Origin: Sediminicola sp963974715
GTDB taxonomy: Bacteria > Bacteroidota > Bacteroidia > Flavobacteriales > Flavobacteriaceae
Direction of reading: 5' to 3'
NCBI GenBank assembly: GCA_963974715.1
Contig: CAXBDK010000013.1
Span: forward strand, 1-64,000
Length of the DNA stretch: 64,000 nucleotides
Shown here: piece after piece, positions 34,008-42,174 of the stretch
Layout of the letters: each line of letters starts with the position of its first letter
How positions within the stretch are numbered: position 1 is the first letter of the stretch
The notes under the pieces: model-generated
Database searches by the model: none
What the model saw: only the letters and a program-made list of their open reading frames with translations
What the model was told of the DNA's origin: nothing
Position numbers and translations under genes: made by a program

Positions 34008-35330
34008 GTGCAACCTAAGACAGTTTTTACGGGAGTGGAGGTCAAGGATGTCCGATTTCCCACCAGTCGCACCTTGGACGGGTCGGATGCCATGAACCCC
34101 GATCCCGACTATTCCGCCGCTTATGTAATCCTAAAGACCGATAGGGCGGATCATTTGGAAGGACATGGACTGACCTTTACCATCGGTAGGGGAAACGAAC
34201 TATGCGTGGCGGCCATCAAATCCCTATCCCACTTGGTCATAGGGAAAACCTTGGAGGATTTTACCAAGGATATGGGCGCTTTCTGGAAAATGATCACCGG
34301 TGATAGTCAACTTCGTTGGTTGGGTCCGGACAAAGGGGTCATCCATCTGGCAACGGGGGCGGTGGTAAATGCCGTTTGGGACCTGTACGCCAAAACGGAA
34401 GGGAAACCTTTATGGCAACTTTTGGCCGATATGACCCCCGAAGAACTGGTAAGGTGTGTGGATTTTACCTATATTACCGATGCCATCACGCCAACCGAGG
34501 CACTGGAAATGTTGATGGTACAGGAACCCCTGAAGCAAGGCAGAAGGGAGCACCTTATGAAAAGCGGTTATCCCGCCTATACGACCTCTGCAGGATGGTT
34601 GGGCTATTCCGACGATAAAATGAGGAGACTGTGCCAAGAGGCAAAGCAGGCGGGTTTTAAACATATGAAGATAAAGGTGGGCTCAGATCTGCACGATGAT
34701 GTACGCCGCGCCACCATCATAAGGGAAGAGATCGGGGACGACCTGAAACTTATGATGGACGCCAACCAAAAATGGGACGTTGACGAAGCCATAGCCCAGA
34801 TGGCCGTACTGAAACGGTTCGACCCTTGGTGGATAGAGGAACCCACCAGTCCGGACGATATCCTGGGGCACGCCAAGATCGCTCGGGCGGTACATCCCAT
34901 AAAGGTGGCCACGGGAGAACATTGCCAGAACAGGGTAATGTTCAAACAACTGTTGCAGGCAGGGGCCATCGGAATCTGTCAGATAGATAGTTGTAGGGTA
35001 GGGGGCGTGAACGAAATACTGGCCATTCTGCTTATGGCGGCAAAGTTTAGGGTCCCTGTTTGCCCACATGCCGGGGGCGTGGGCCTGTGTGAGTATGTAC
35101 AGCATCTTTCCATGATCGACTTTATTGCCATAAGCGGCAGTATGGAGGATAGGATCATAGAATATGTGGACCATTTGCACGAGCATTTTTTGGATCCGGT
35201 CGTTATTTCGAACGGGGCCTATATGCCGCCCATGATGCCGGGGTACAGCATCACCATGAAGGAAAGCTCCTTGGAGGCATTTCGCTTTCCGGATGGCGTG
35301 GAGTGGCAAACGCTGGCCCCATCAATATAA
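34008..35330 (+). CDS. L-fuconate dehydratase (enolase superfamily)
   Basis: This 440-aa enzyme removes water from L-fuconate to give 2-keto-3-deoxy-L-fuconate. It starts at a GTG; the N-terminal pattern VKDVRFPTSRTLDGSDAMNPDPDYSAAYV is diagnostic of the family and rules out the later ATG. The catalytic KxK is in HMKIKVGSD, metal ligands are in LMMDANQKW, WWIEEPTSPDD and KVATGEHCQNR, and the late His is in VCPHAGGVGLCE. It is the first gene of the fucose cluster. Confidence 0.93.
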   Translation: MQPKTVFTGVEVKDVRFPTSRTLDGSDAMNPDPDYSAAYVILKTDRADHLEGHGLTFTIGRGNELCVAAIKSLSHLVIGKTLEDFTKDMGAFWKMITGDSQLRWLGPDKGVIHLATGAVVNAVWDLYAKTEGKPLWQLLADMTPEELVRCVDFTYITDAITPTEALEMLMVQEPLKQGRREHLMKSGYPAYTTSAGWLGYSDDKMRRLCQEAKQAGFKHMKIKVGSDLHDDVRRATIIREEIGDDLKLMMDANQKWDVDEAIAQMAVLKRFDPWWIEEPTSPDDILGHAKIARAVHPIKVATGEHCQNRVMFKQLLQAGAIGICQIDSCRVGGVNEILAILLMAAKFRVPVCPHAGGVGLCEYVQHLSMIDFIAISGSMEDRIIEYVDHLHEHFLDPVVISNGAYMPPMMPGYSITMKESSLEAFRFPDGVEWQTLAPSI

Positions 35331-35353
35331 AATATACATAAAGGACCATACCA

Positions 35354-36679
35354 ATGAAAAAAGTACTTGTTTTACTATGGGCCGTGCTGGCCGGTAGCAC
35401 GATCGAAGCGCAGGAGTACGTGCCCTCACCTGAAAACCTAGAGGCCCGGGAATGGTTCCAGGATGCTAAGTTCGGCCTCTTTATACACTGGGGGGTGTAC
35501 AGCAACCTGGGAGATGGCGAGTGGGTAATGAACAACCAGGGCATTTCGGTGGACCGCTATGAGCTGCTGCCCACGTTCTTCGATCCAACGGAATTCGATG
35601 CCGCGGCCATCGTTGGCATGGCCAAGGCCGCCGGGATGAAGTACATCACCTTTACCAGTAAACATCACGATGGTTTTGCCATGTACCACAGCAAGGTTTC
35701 CAAGTACAATGTGGTGGAGGCCAGTCCGTACAAAAAGGATATACTGGCGCAATTGGCCGCCGAATGTAAAAAGCAGGGAATAAAATTATTTATCTATTAT
35801 TCGCAGTTGGATTGGCACCATCCAGATTACTACCCAAGGGGATCCACCGGGAACAAGACGGGAAGGCCCGAATCGGGCAATTGGGAAGATTACCTGACCT
35901 TTCAGAACGCACAGATAGAGGAAATTGCCACCAATTATGAGATTGCGGGATTCTGGTTCGATGGGTGGTGGGACCAATCGCCCACAAAAAAGGGGGACCA
36001 AAAGATCACCTATACCGGCAACGATTGGGACCTTGCCACCACCTATAACATGATCCATAAAGTGAACCCGGCACTTTTGATAGGGAACAACCACCATGAA
36101 CTTCCGTTCGAAGGAGAGGATTTTCAGATGTTCGAAAAAGATCTTCCCGGAAAGAATACCACTGGATTTGGAAATACCCATATTGGAAAATTGCCCTTGG
36201 AGACCTGTGAGACCATCAATAATTCATGGGGTTTCAACCTACAGGATGACAAACATAAATCGGTCGGGGAACTTGTGCGGTATCTGGTAAGGGCCGCGGG
36301 AAACAATGCCAATTTTTTATTGAACGTAGGCCCTATGCCCAATGGGAAGATCCAAAAGGAGCATATGGAGCGGCTAAGGGCCGTTGGGGAATGGCTGGAA
36401 AAAAACGGGGCCACCATTTATGGCAGCAGAGGGTCGGACCTCGTCCTGGAGGAAAATATGGTGGCCACTACAAAAGATAATAAAATCTATCTGCACCTGC
36501 TGGAACTGGGGACCGATCAGGTCAACATTTCAAACTTTGACGGAAGGATCAAGGAATTTGTGTCCTTTGCCGATAGGGAACCCGTAAGTTATACCTTAAA
36601 AAGAGGCGTATTGAGCTTCACTATCGACAAGGAAAAAATGAATGGGGTGGATACGATCTTGGAAATAACATTAAAATAA
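35354..36679 (+). CDS. Secreted alpha-L-fucosidase (GH29)
   Basis: This 441-aa enzyme has a signal peptide (MKKVLVLLWAVLAGSTIEAQ) and a GH29 barrel. The conserved start of the domain reads WFQDAKFGLFIHWGVYS, then YITFTSKHHDGFAMYHS. The nucleophile Asp is in AGFWFDGWWDQ (about 198). It releases L-fucose from glycans such as fucoidan or host glycans outside the cytoplasm, feeding the pathway encoded around it. Its stop overlaps the next gene by one base (TAATG). Confidence 0.94.
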   Translation: MKKVLVLLWAVLAGSTIEAQEYVPSPENLEAREWFQDAKFGLFIHWGVYSNLGDGEWVMNNQGISVDRYELLPTFFDPTEFDAAAIVGMAKAAGMKYITFTSKHHDGFAMYHSKVSKYNVVEASPYKKDILAQLAAECKKQGIKLFIYYSQLDWHHPDYYPRGSTGNKTGRPESGNWEDYLTFQNAQIEEIATNYEIAGFWFDGWWDQSPTKKGDQKITYTGNDWDLATTYNMIHKVNPALLIGNNHHELPFEGEDFQMFEKDLPGKNTTGFGNTHIGKLPLETCETINNSWGFNLQDDKHKSVGELVRYLVRAAGNNANFLLNVGPMPNGKIQKEHMERLRAVGEWLEKNGATIYGSRGSDLVLEENMVATTKDNKIYLHLLELGTDQVNISNFDGRIKEFVSFADREPVSYTLKRGVLSFTIDKEKMNGVDTILEITLK

Positions 36680-37455
36680 TGGAATTATTCAGTTTAGAGG
36701 GCAAGACCGCATTGGTCACGGGCGGTGGAAGCGGGATAGGAAAGGCCATCAGCCAGACCTTTGCCAAGCAGGGGGCCATGGTACACCTACTGGACCTGAA
36801 TTTGGGAAATGCGGAATCCGTGGCGAGCGAAATAGAACAGCAGGGGGGCAAGGCAAAAGCCCATGGATGTGATGTCACCGACCAGGCGGCGGTAAAGGAA
36901 CTGTTCAGTTCCATTGCAGGGGGCCGGCACCTGGATATTTTGATCAACAATGCGGGGATCGCCCATGTGGGAAATTTGGAGGGCACTTCTGAAGGGGATC
37001 TGGACAGGGTGTACAAGGTTAACATCAAAGGGGCCTATAACTGTATGCTGGCCGTCATCGGGCATATGAAGGAGCGGGGCGGTATTATCCTCAACATGGC
37101 GTCCGTAGCCTCTTCGGTAGGTATTTCAGATCGTTTTGCCTACTCCATGTCCAAGGGCGCCGTACTTACCATGACCTATTCCGTGGCCAAGGATTATATC
37201 GATTTTGGCATTCGGTGCAACAGTATCTCCCCTGCGCGCATCCATACGCCCTTTGTGGATGGATTTATAAGGGACAATTATCCTGGAAAGGAAGCGGAAA
37301 TGTTCGCGAAACTATCGAAGACCCAGCCTATCGGGCGCATGGGAAAACCCCAGGAAGTGGCACATTTGGCCCTATACCTGTGCTCTGATGAGGCCTCTTT
37401 TGTCACGGGGACCGACTTCCCGTTGGATGGGGGATTTATAAAATTGAACGGATGA
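36679..37455 (+). CDS. SDR dehydrogenase, probable 2-keto-3-deoxy-L-fuconate dehydrogenase
   Basis: This 258-aa short-chain dehydrogenase has the cofactor motif TGGGSGIG (14-21), NNAGIAH, a catalytic Ser region and YSMSK with Tyr and Lys. By its place between fuconate dehydratase and the FAH hydrolase it should oxidise 2-keto-3-deoxy-L-fuconate to 2,4-diketo-3-deoxy-L-fuconate with NAD. The family alone would also allow L-fucose dehydrogenase; the context favours the former. It is translationally coupled to the fucosidase gene. Confidence 0.85.
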   Translation: MELFSLEGKTALVTGGGSGIGKAISQTFAKQGAMVHLLDLNLGNAESVASEIEQQGGKAKAHGCDVTDQAAVKELFSSIAGGRHLDILINNAGIAHVGNLEGTSEGDLDRVYKVNIKGAYNCMLAVIGHMKERGGIILNMASVASSVGISDRFAYSMSKGAVLTMTYSVAKDYIDFGIRCNSISPARIHTPFVDGFIRDNYPGKEAEMFAKLSKTQPIGRMGKPQEVAHLALYLCSDEASFVTGTDFPLDGGFIKLNG

Positions 37456-37509
37456 TATCCGCTTTGTCGGTACCTATGGATGTACCTTGGAATATGTAAA
37501 AAATACAAG

Positions 37510-38370
37510 ATGAAATTAATACGATTTGGTATGCCCGGCCTAGAACGACCCGGAGTACAATTGGAAGATGGGACACGGATCGATGTGTCCGGATTCGGGG
37601 AAGATTACAACGAACATTTTTTCGGTTCCAATGGTCTGGAACGATTGGGTTCCTGGCTCTTGGAAAACAGGAGCTCCTGTGCAACGGTCCCAGAGGGCAC
37701 GAGATTGGGCCCTCCACTTTGCAGGCCTTCGAAATTGGTCTGCGTGGGCTTAAATTATGCGCAACATGCCAAGGAGAGCGGAATGTCGATCCCCAAGGAG
37801 CCCGTACTTTTTTTCAAGGCCACCTCCGCCATCGTGGGACCCGACGATGACCTTGTTATTCCAAAGGGTAGCACCAAGACCGATTGGGAAGTGGAGCTCG
37901 CCGTGGTCATTGGGAAAAAAGCTTCCTATGTGCCGGAGGAAGAAGCCATGGACCATGTGGCCGGGTACCTGCTCCATAACGATTACAGCGAAAGGGAATT
38001 CCAGCTGGAGCGCGAAGGACAGTGGGTAAAGGGGAAAAGCTGCGATACATTTGCCCCCTTGGGCCCCGTACTTGTGGAAAGGGATGGGATAAGCGACCCA
38101 CATAACCTGGAACTTTGGCTAAAGGTAAACGGAAAGACCATGCAGCACAGCAATACGTCGGACCTGGTGTTCAAGATCCCAAAGTTGGTGAGCTATATCA
38201 GTTCCTTTATGACCTTGTTGCCCGGCGACGTGATTTCCACCGGCACCCCTTTTGGAGTGGGGCTGGGCCTAAAACCGCCCCGTTACTTGGAGCCGGGGGA
38301 CGTAGTGGAACTGGGGATCGAGGGATTGGGCTCGGCAACCCAGCACGTTATTGCCCATCCGTTACAATAG
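37510..38370 (+). CDS. Fumarylacetoacetate hydrolase-family protein, probable 2,4-diketo-3-deoxy-L-fuconate hydrolase
   Basis: This is a 286-aa protein. I use the ATG at 37510 (MKLIRFGMPGLERPGVQLED), the usual start of the family, and not one ten codons earlier. FAH motifs are present: LNYAQHAKESG, the metal-binding DWEVELAVVIG, NDYSEREFQ and GDVISTGTPFGVG. In the non-phosphorylated fucose/rhamnose route this enzyme cleaves the diketo acid to pyruvate and L-lactate. The L-lactate oxidase-like gene at 40578 supports that assignment. Confidence 0.9.
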   Translation: MKLIRFGMPGLERPGVQLEDGTRIDVSGFGEDYNEHFFGSNGLERLGSWLLENRSSCATVPEGTRLGPPLCRPSKLVCVGLNYAQHAKESGMSIPKEPVLFFKATSAIVGPDDDLVIPKGSTKTDWEVELAVVIGKKASYVPEEEAMDHVAGYLLHNDYSEREFQLEREGQWVKGKSCDTFAPLGPVLVERDGISDPHNLELWLKVNGKTMQHSNTSDLVFKIPKLVSYISSFMTLLPGDVISTGTPFGVGLGLKPPRYLEPGDVVELGIEGLGSATQHVIAHPLQ

Positions 38371-38628
38371 GAAGGATAGTAGCGGAATAATGGTCAACAA
38401 CCTTATAGCAAGCCCTGGGGGCGTATGGAGCAAAACGGACATACCATTTTTGCGCAGGCACGCCTCAGGCGGGAACTCGGGACAGGCTGCATCACCGATC
38501 CCATTTAGTGTGCGAATTTTTAAGATAGGGAGGTACACTTGAGCGAAAATCAAAAAATATTTCTTCCAGGCAATAAATTTTTGGGATTACTATGGTATTT
38601 TTAAAGAAACTTAATATAACCTGTTATC

Positions 38629-40095
38629 ATGAAAGGACAAAAAAAGGAAGGGACCGGAAACTCCCGAAGATCTTTTATTAAAAAGGGTGCCATTGCCTCC
38701 TCCATATTTATCGTGCCCAGGCATGTGCTTGGGGGGATCGGGTACGTTGCTCCCAGTGACCAGCTCAATATTGCCGCCATTGGGGCGGGAGGCAAAGGGG
38801 CCAGCGATATTGCCAATGCTTCCGTAAACGGAAGGGAACGGGTATCGGCATTGTGCGATGTCGATTTTTCGGGCTCCGCTTCCGCTTCCGTAAAACGGTT
38901 TCCAAAAGCGATTTTGTATGCCGATTACAGGGAGATGCTGGACAAGGAAAAGGACCTGGACGCCGTTACCATCTCCACTCCCGATCATGTGCACGGACCT
39001 GCTGCGGCCTACGCCATGGAAAGGGGCAAACATGTCTACGTTCAGAAGCCCATGACCCACAACATACGGGAGGCCCGTATCCTGACCGAGATGGCCAGAA
39101 AGAACAAGATCGTTAGTCAAATGGGAAACCAGGGCGGCTCCAACGAACTGCTCAAAATGGTCCAAAAATGGATCGATACGGGTGCTATTGGAAAGGTTTC
39201 CAAGGTACAGATATGGACAAACCGTCCTGTTTGGCCACAGGGCAATGCCGCTCCCGCACCGGACGAGAGCAAAAAATCGAAAGATCTTAACTGGGACCTA
39301 TGGTTGGGCCCCAATGAATATATACCGTATACCCCCAACCTACATCCCTTTAACTGGAGGGGCTATTGGAACTATGGTACCGGCGCCCTTGGGGACGTGG
39401 GTTGTCACCTTATCGATATCCCCTTCAGGACACTGGGCCTAAAATACCCTACCGATGCGGAATGTAGCGTGGCTTCGGTATTCTCCCAGATGTGGAATGC
39501 GGATTACCATCCCGAAAGTTGTCCGCCATCCTCTTTTATCACACTTCATTTTGGTGCTACCGAAAAGAGCGGCTCGCCCATAGAAATGACCTGGAGCGAT
39601 GGAGGTATCAGGCCCTCCCATCCCGATATCATTCCCGCCAATAACGATATTGGGGGCAAGGACAGCGCCAACGGCGTGCTGATCATTGGGGAAAAGGGCA
39701 TCATCTCCACCAACATCAACGATAGTTCCCCTCTAATGCCAAAATTGTACCTGAACGACGGGACAACCGATTTTGGACCGGAAACCGAGGAAAATTTGGA
39801 ACCGGAATACGGGCATCAGCGGAAATGGGTGGATGCCTGTAAAGCAGGTTTCAACAGTCCCGAACACAAAGGGCTTACCTCTTCCTTCGACTATGCAGGT
39901 CCCATGACCGAAACCGTGTTAATGGGGAACCTTGCCATTAGAAGTTATATGTTACAAAAAGAGGACAGTGCCGGTAAAATGGCGTTTTTTGCCCGTAAAA
40001 AGCTCCTCTGGGACGGTGAGAACATGAGAATCACCAATTTGGAGGAAGCCAACCAATTTGTGGGCAGGACCTACCGAAAAGGATGGGAGGTATAA
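38629..40095 (+). CDS. Tat-exported Gfo/Idh/MocA-family oxidoreductase
   Basis: This 488-aa protein has a Tat leader (SRRSFIKKGAIASS) and an NAD-binding domain with IAAIGAGGKG. The usual EKP active-site motif appears as QKPMTHN (Lys kept). The C-terminal alpha/beta domain is of the Gfo/Idh type. The substrate is unknown; related exported proteins act on sugars or, in family GH109, as NAD-dependent glycosidases. It lies in the fucose cluster, 258 bases after the FAH gene. That spacer contains REP-like GC-rich sequence near 38457-38493 and no gene. Confidence 0.85.
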   Translation: MKGQKKEGTGNSRRSFIKKGAIASSIFIVPRHVLGGIGYVAPSDQLNIAAIGAGGKGASDIANASVNGRERVSALCDVDFSGSASASVKRFPKAILYADYREMLDKEKDLDAVTISTPDHVHGPAAAYAMERGKHVYVQKPMTHNIREARILTEMARKNKIVSQMGNQGGSNELLKMVQKWIDTGAIGKVSKVQIWTNRPVWPQGNAAPAPDESKKSKDLNWDLWLGPNEYIPYTPNLHPFNWRGYWNYGTGALGDVGCHLIDIPFRTLGLKYPTDAECSVASVFSQMWNADYHPESCPPSSFITLHFGATEKSGSPIEMTWSDGGIRPSHPDIIPANNDIGGKDSANGVLIIGEKGIISTNINDSSPLMPKLYLNDGTTDFGPETEENLEPEYGHQRKWVDACKAGFNSPEHKGLTSSFDYAGPMTETVLMGNLAIRSYMLQKEDSAGKMAFFARKKLLWDGENMRITNLEEANQFVGRTYRKGWEV

Positions 40096-40143
40096 CCAAT
40101 AGGTACGGCCCATCCATATATGAAGGTCACCAATAAAAAGAAG

Positions 40144-40177
40144 GAGGGGTCTAAATTGGATAGGCCCCTCTTAATTT
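40144..40177 (+). terminator. Probable intrinsic terminator after the Gfo/Idh/MocA gene
   Basis: GAGGGGTC (40144-40151) pairs with GGCCCCTC (40163-40170), using one G-T pair, and is followed by TTAATTTT. It would limit read-through into the mutarotase gene. Confidence 0.55.
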
Positions 40178-40208
40178 TATGTATGCAAAATTTTAAAGAC
40201 GAACGCCA

Positions 40209-40565
40209 TTGGGAAAGAGATATTGTTTGGCATTGGACCTAAAGGAGGATCCGGCCCTGATAGCCGAATACAGGGAATACCATAAAAATGTATGGCCCGA
40301 GATCCTTGGCAGTATAAAGGATGCGGGAATCCGTGATATGGAAATCCATCTGGTCGAAAATAGGTTGTTCATGATAATGGAGGTGGACGATGGTTTTTCC
40401 TTTGAAGGCAAAGCGGAGCGCGATCTTGCCAATAACAAGGTGCAGGAGTGGGAAGCACTGATGTGGAAATACCAAAAGCCCCTGCCCATGTCCCGGCCCG
40501 GCACCAAATGGAGGTTAATGGAACGGATATTCAAACTTGACGGGTCCCTTACGGGCGTTCTTTAA
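40209..40565 (+). CDS. Sugar mutarotase of the L-rhamnose mutarotase family
   Basis: This 118-aa protein matches the RhaM/DUF718 family: YCLALDLKEDPALIAEYREYH with the catalytic His region, WPEI, then DMEIHLVENRLFMIMEV and a WxxLM segment. It interconverts alpha and beta anomers of a 6-deoxy sugar, presumably L-fucose here. The start is a TTG (40209); an in-frame stop lies five codons upstream and no ATG gives a full domain. It is 12 bases before the lactate dehydrogenase gene. Confidence 0.85.
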   Translation: MGKRYCLALDLKEDPALIAEYREYHKNVWPEILGSIKDAGIRDMEIHLVENRLFMIMEVDDGFSFEGKAERDLANNKVQEWEALMWKYQKPLPMSRPGTKWRLMERIFKLDGSLTGVL

Positions 40566-40577
40566 AAATACAGCATT

Positions 40578-41735
40578 ATGAAATTACAGTTTAATTCTGC
40601 CTACCCTTCCATTGAGGACCTGCGGAACAGGGCTATGGAACGTATTCCCAGATTTGCGTTCGAATATTTGGACGGGGGTTGCAACGAGGATGTGAACCTT
40701 CATAAAAATACGGCCGAAATAAGGGAAGTGGAACTGATGCCCCATTACTTGAACCAGCATAACGGATCCACAATGGCCACCGAACTATTTGGTCATACCT
40801 ATGACGCCCCTTTTGGCATAGCGCCTATAGGCCTGCAGGGACTTATGTGGCCCAATGCACCGGAAATATTGGCCAAGGCGGCATTTGAACACAATATCCC
40901 CTTTATTCTGAGCACGGTCACTACCAGCAGTATAGAGCGGATCGCCGAAATTACCGAAGGCAACGCCTGGTACCAATTGTACCATCCAACCGAAAATAGC
41001 CTTCGGGACCAGATCATTAAAAGGGCGGAGGCGGCCGAGTGCCCGGTACTGGTGATATTGTGCGATGTGCCCACGTTCGGTTTTCGTCCACGGGATGTCA
41101 GGAACGGCCTGGCCCTGCCCCCTAAAATGACGTTCAAGAACATATTGCAGATCATGGGCAGGCCCAATTGGGCAATGGAGACCCTAAGGCACGGGCAGCC
41201 AAATTTTGAGACCCTTAGACCATATATGCCCAAGAATCTGGACCTTAGACAGTTGGGCGCTTTTATGGACCTTACATTTTCGGGAAGGCTGAACGAGGAA
41301 AAAATAGCCCCGATCAGGGATATGTGGAAAGGTAAACTGGTGCTCAAAGGGGTGGCCAACGAAGTGGATGCCGAAAAGGCCATTGGCTTGGGACTGGACG
41401 GTATCATTGTTTCCAACCATGGGGGTAGACAGTTGGACGCAGGCGAATCCACCATCAGGCCCTTAAGCAGGATAGCCGAAAGATATGGGGACCAAATAAA
41501 GGTGATGATGGACAGTGGGCTCCGTTCGGGACCCGATATTGCCAGAACATTGGCCAGTGGGGCGGATTTTGCCTTTTTGGGAAGATCTTTTATGTACGGC
41601 GTGGCCGCATTGGGCAATAAAGGGGGAGACCATACCATTTCTTTATTGAAGGTTCAGCTTCAACAGGTAATGGAACAGCTATGCTGTAAGGAGGTAACGG
41701 ATTTTCCGGACCACCTCGTGCCCCAAAGAAAATAG
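40578..41735 (+). CDS. lldD: FMN-dependent alpha-hydroxy-acid (L-lactate) dehydrogenase
   Basis: This 385-aa protein is an FMN-dependent alpha-hydroxy-acid dehydrogenase. Visible are PRFAFEYLDGGCNED, APIGLQGLMWP, LSTVTTSSIERIAE, the active-site IVSNHGGRQLD with catalytic His and Arg, and DSGLRSGPDIARTLASGA for FMN phosphate. It oxidises L-lactate to pyruvate and passes electrons to the respiratory chain. In this cluster it uses the L-lactate made from the diketo acid, closing the conversion of fucose to pyruvate. Confidence 0.88.
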   Translation: MKLQFNSAYPSIEDLRNRAMERIPRFAFEYLDGGCNEDVNLHKNTAEIREVELMPHYLNQHNGSTMATELFGHTYDAPFGIAPIGLQGLMWPNAPEILAKAAFEHNIPFILSTVTTSSIERIAEITEGNAWYQLYHPTENSLRDQIIKRAEAAECPVLVILCDVPTFGFRPRDVRNGLALPPKMTFKNILQIMGRPNWAMETLRHGQPNFETLRPYMPKNLDLRQLGAFMDLTFSGRLNEEKIAPIRDMWKGKLVLKGVANEVDAEKAIGLGLDGIIVSNHGGRQLDAGESTIRPLSRIAERYGDQIKVMMDSGLRSGPDIARTLASGADFAFLGRSFMYGVAALGNKGGDHTISLLKVQLQQVMEQLCCKEVTDFPDHLVPQRK

Positions 41736-41783
41736 GTTCCTGTGGGAACGATCGCCCTTATTACCGTTTTCCGTCATTTTGCA

Positions 41784-41864
41784 CTACTGGAAAGCATAAA
41801 AGATCAGCAGCAATCCCATGATCAGTCCTATTATCGTCCATATTTTGATCCTTCGAATACTCAT
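41784..41864 (-). CDS. Possible 26-aa single-helix membrane peptide
   Basis: A short minus-strand frame encodes MSIRRIKIWTIIGLIMGLLL and six more residues: a positively charged start and one hydrophobic helix, the form of small membrane proteins. It is a weak call because of its length. The rest of the spacer, 41865-42174, shows no gene I can support. Confidence 0.3.
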   Translation of the reverse strand: MSIRRIKIWTIIGLIMGLLLIFYAFQ

Positions 41865-42174
41865 TGTTCTTTCGATTTGCCCTAAAAGGGAACATTGATA
41901 TTCAAAGATCGCTCCCAAATCTGGAAACAATTGGGAAATTTGGCCAAGGCATCGGCATACGATGATTTAAAGATCCGATATATAATAAATCCGTTAATAA
42001 TCAGTTTGGTATTAGGGCAATCCCATCCGAAACCCGGCATCATAAAATGTACGGGCCCCATTTTATAAGAAAGATATATGTCTCCCAATAGTATCAGTGG
42101 TGCAATTGTTCCAATTCCGTCAATTGGATCTAAAATATGCCGTTCATAACAGATCGGTAAAATCGGAAGGATCG

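Noticed and set aside
38629..40095. Assigning the Gfo/Idh/MocA protein as the missing L-fucose dehydrogenase
   Set aside because: It carries a Tat signal, so it acts outside the cytoplasm, and no substrate-specific residue supports the assignment.
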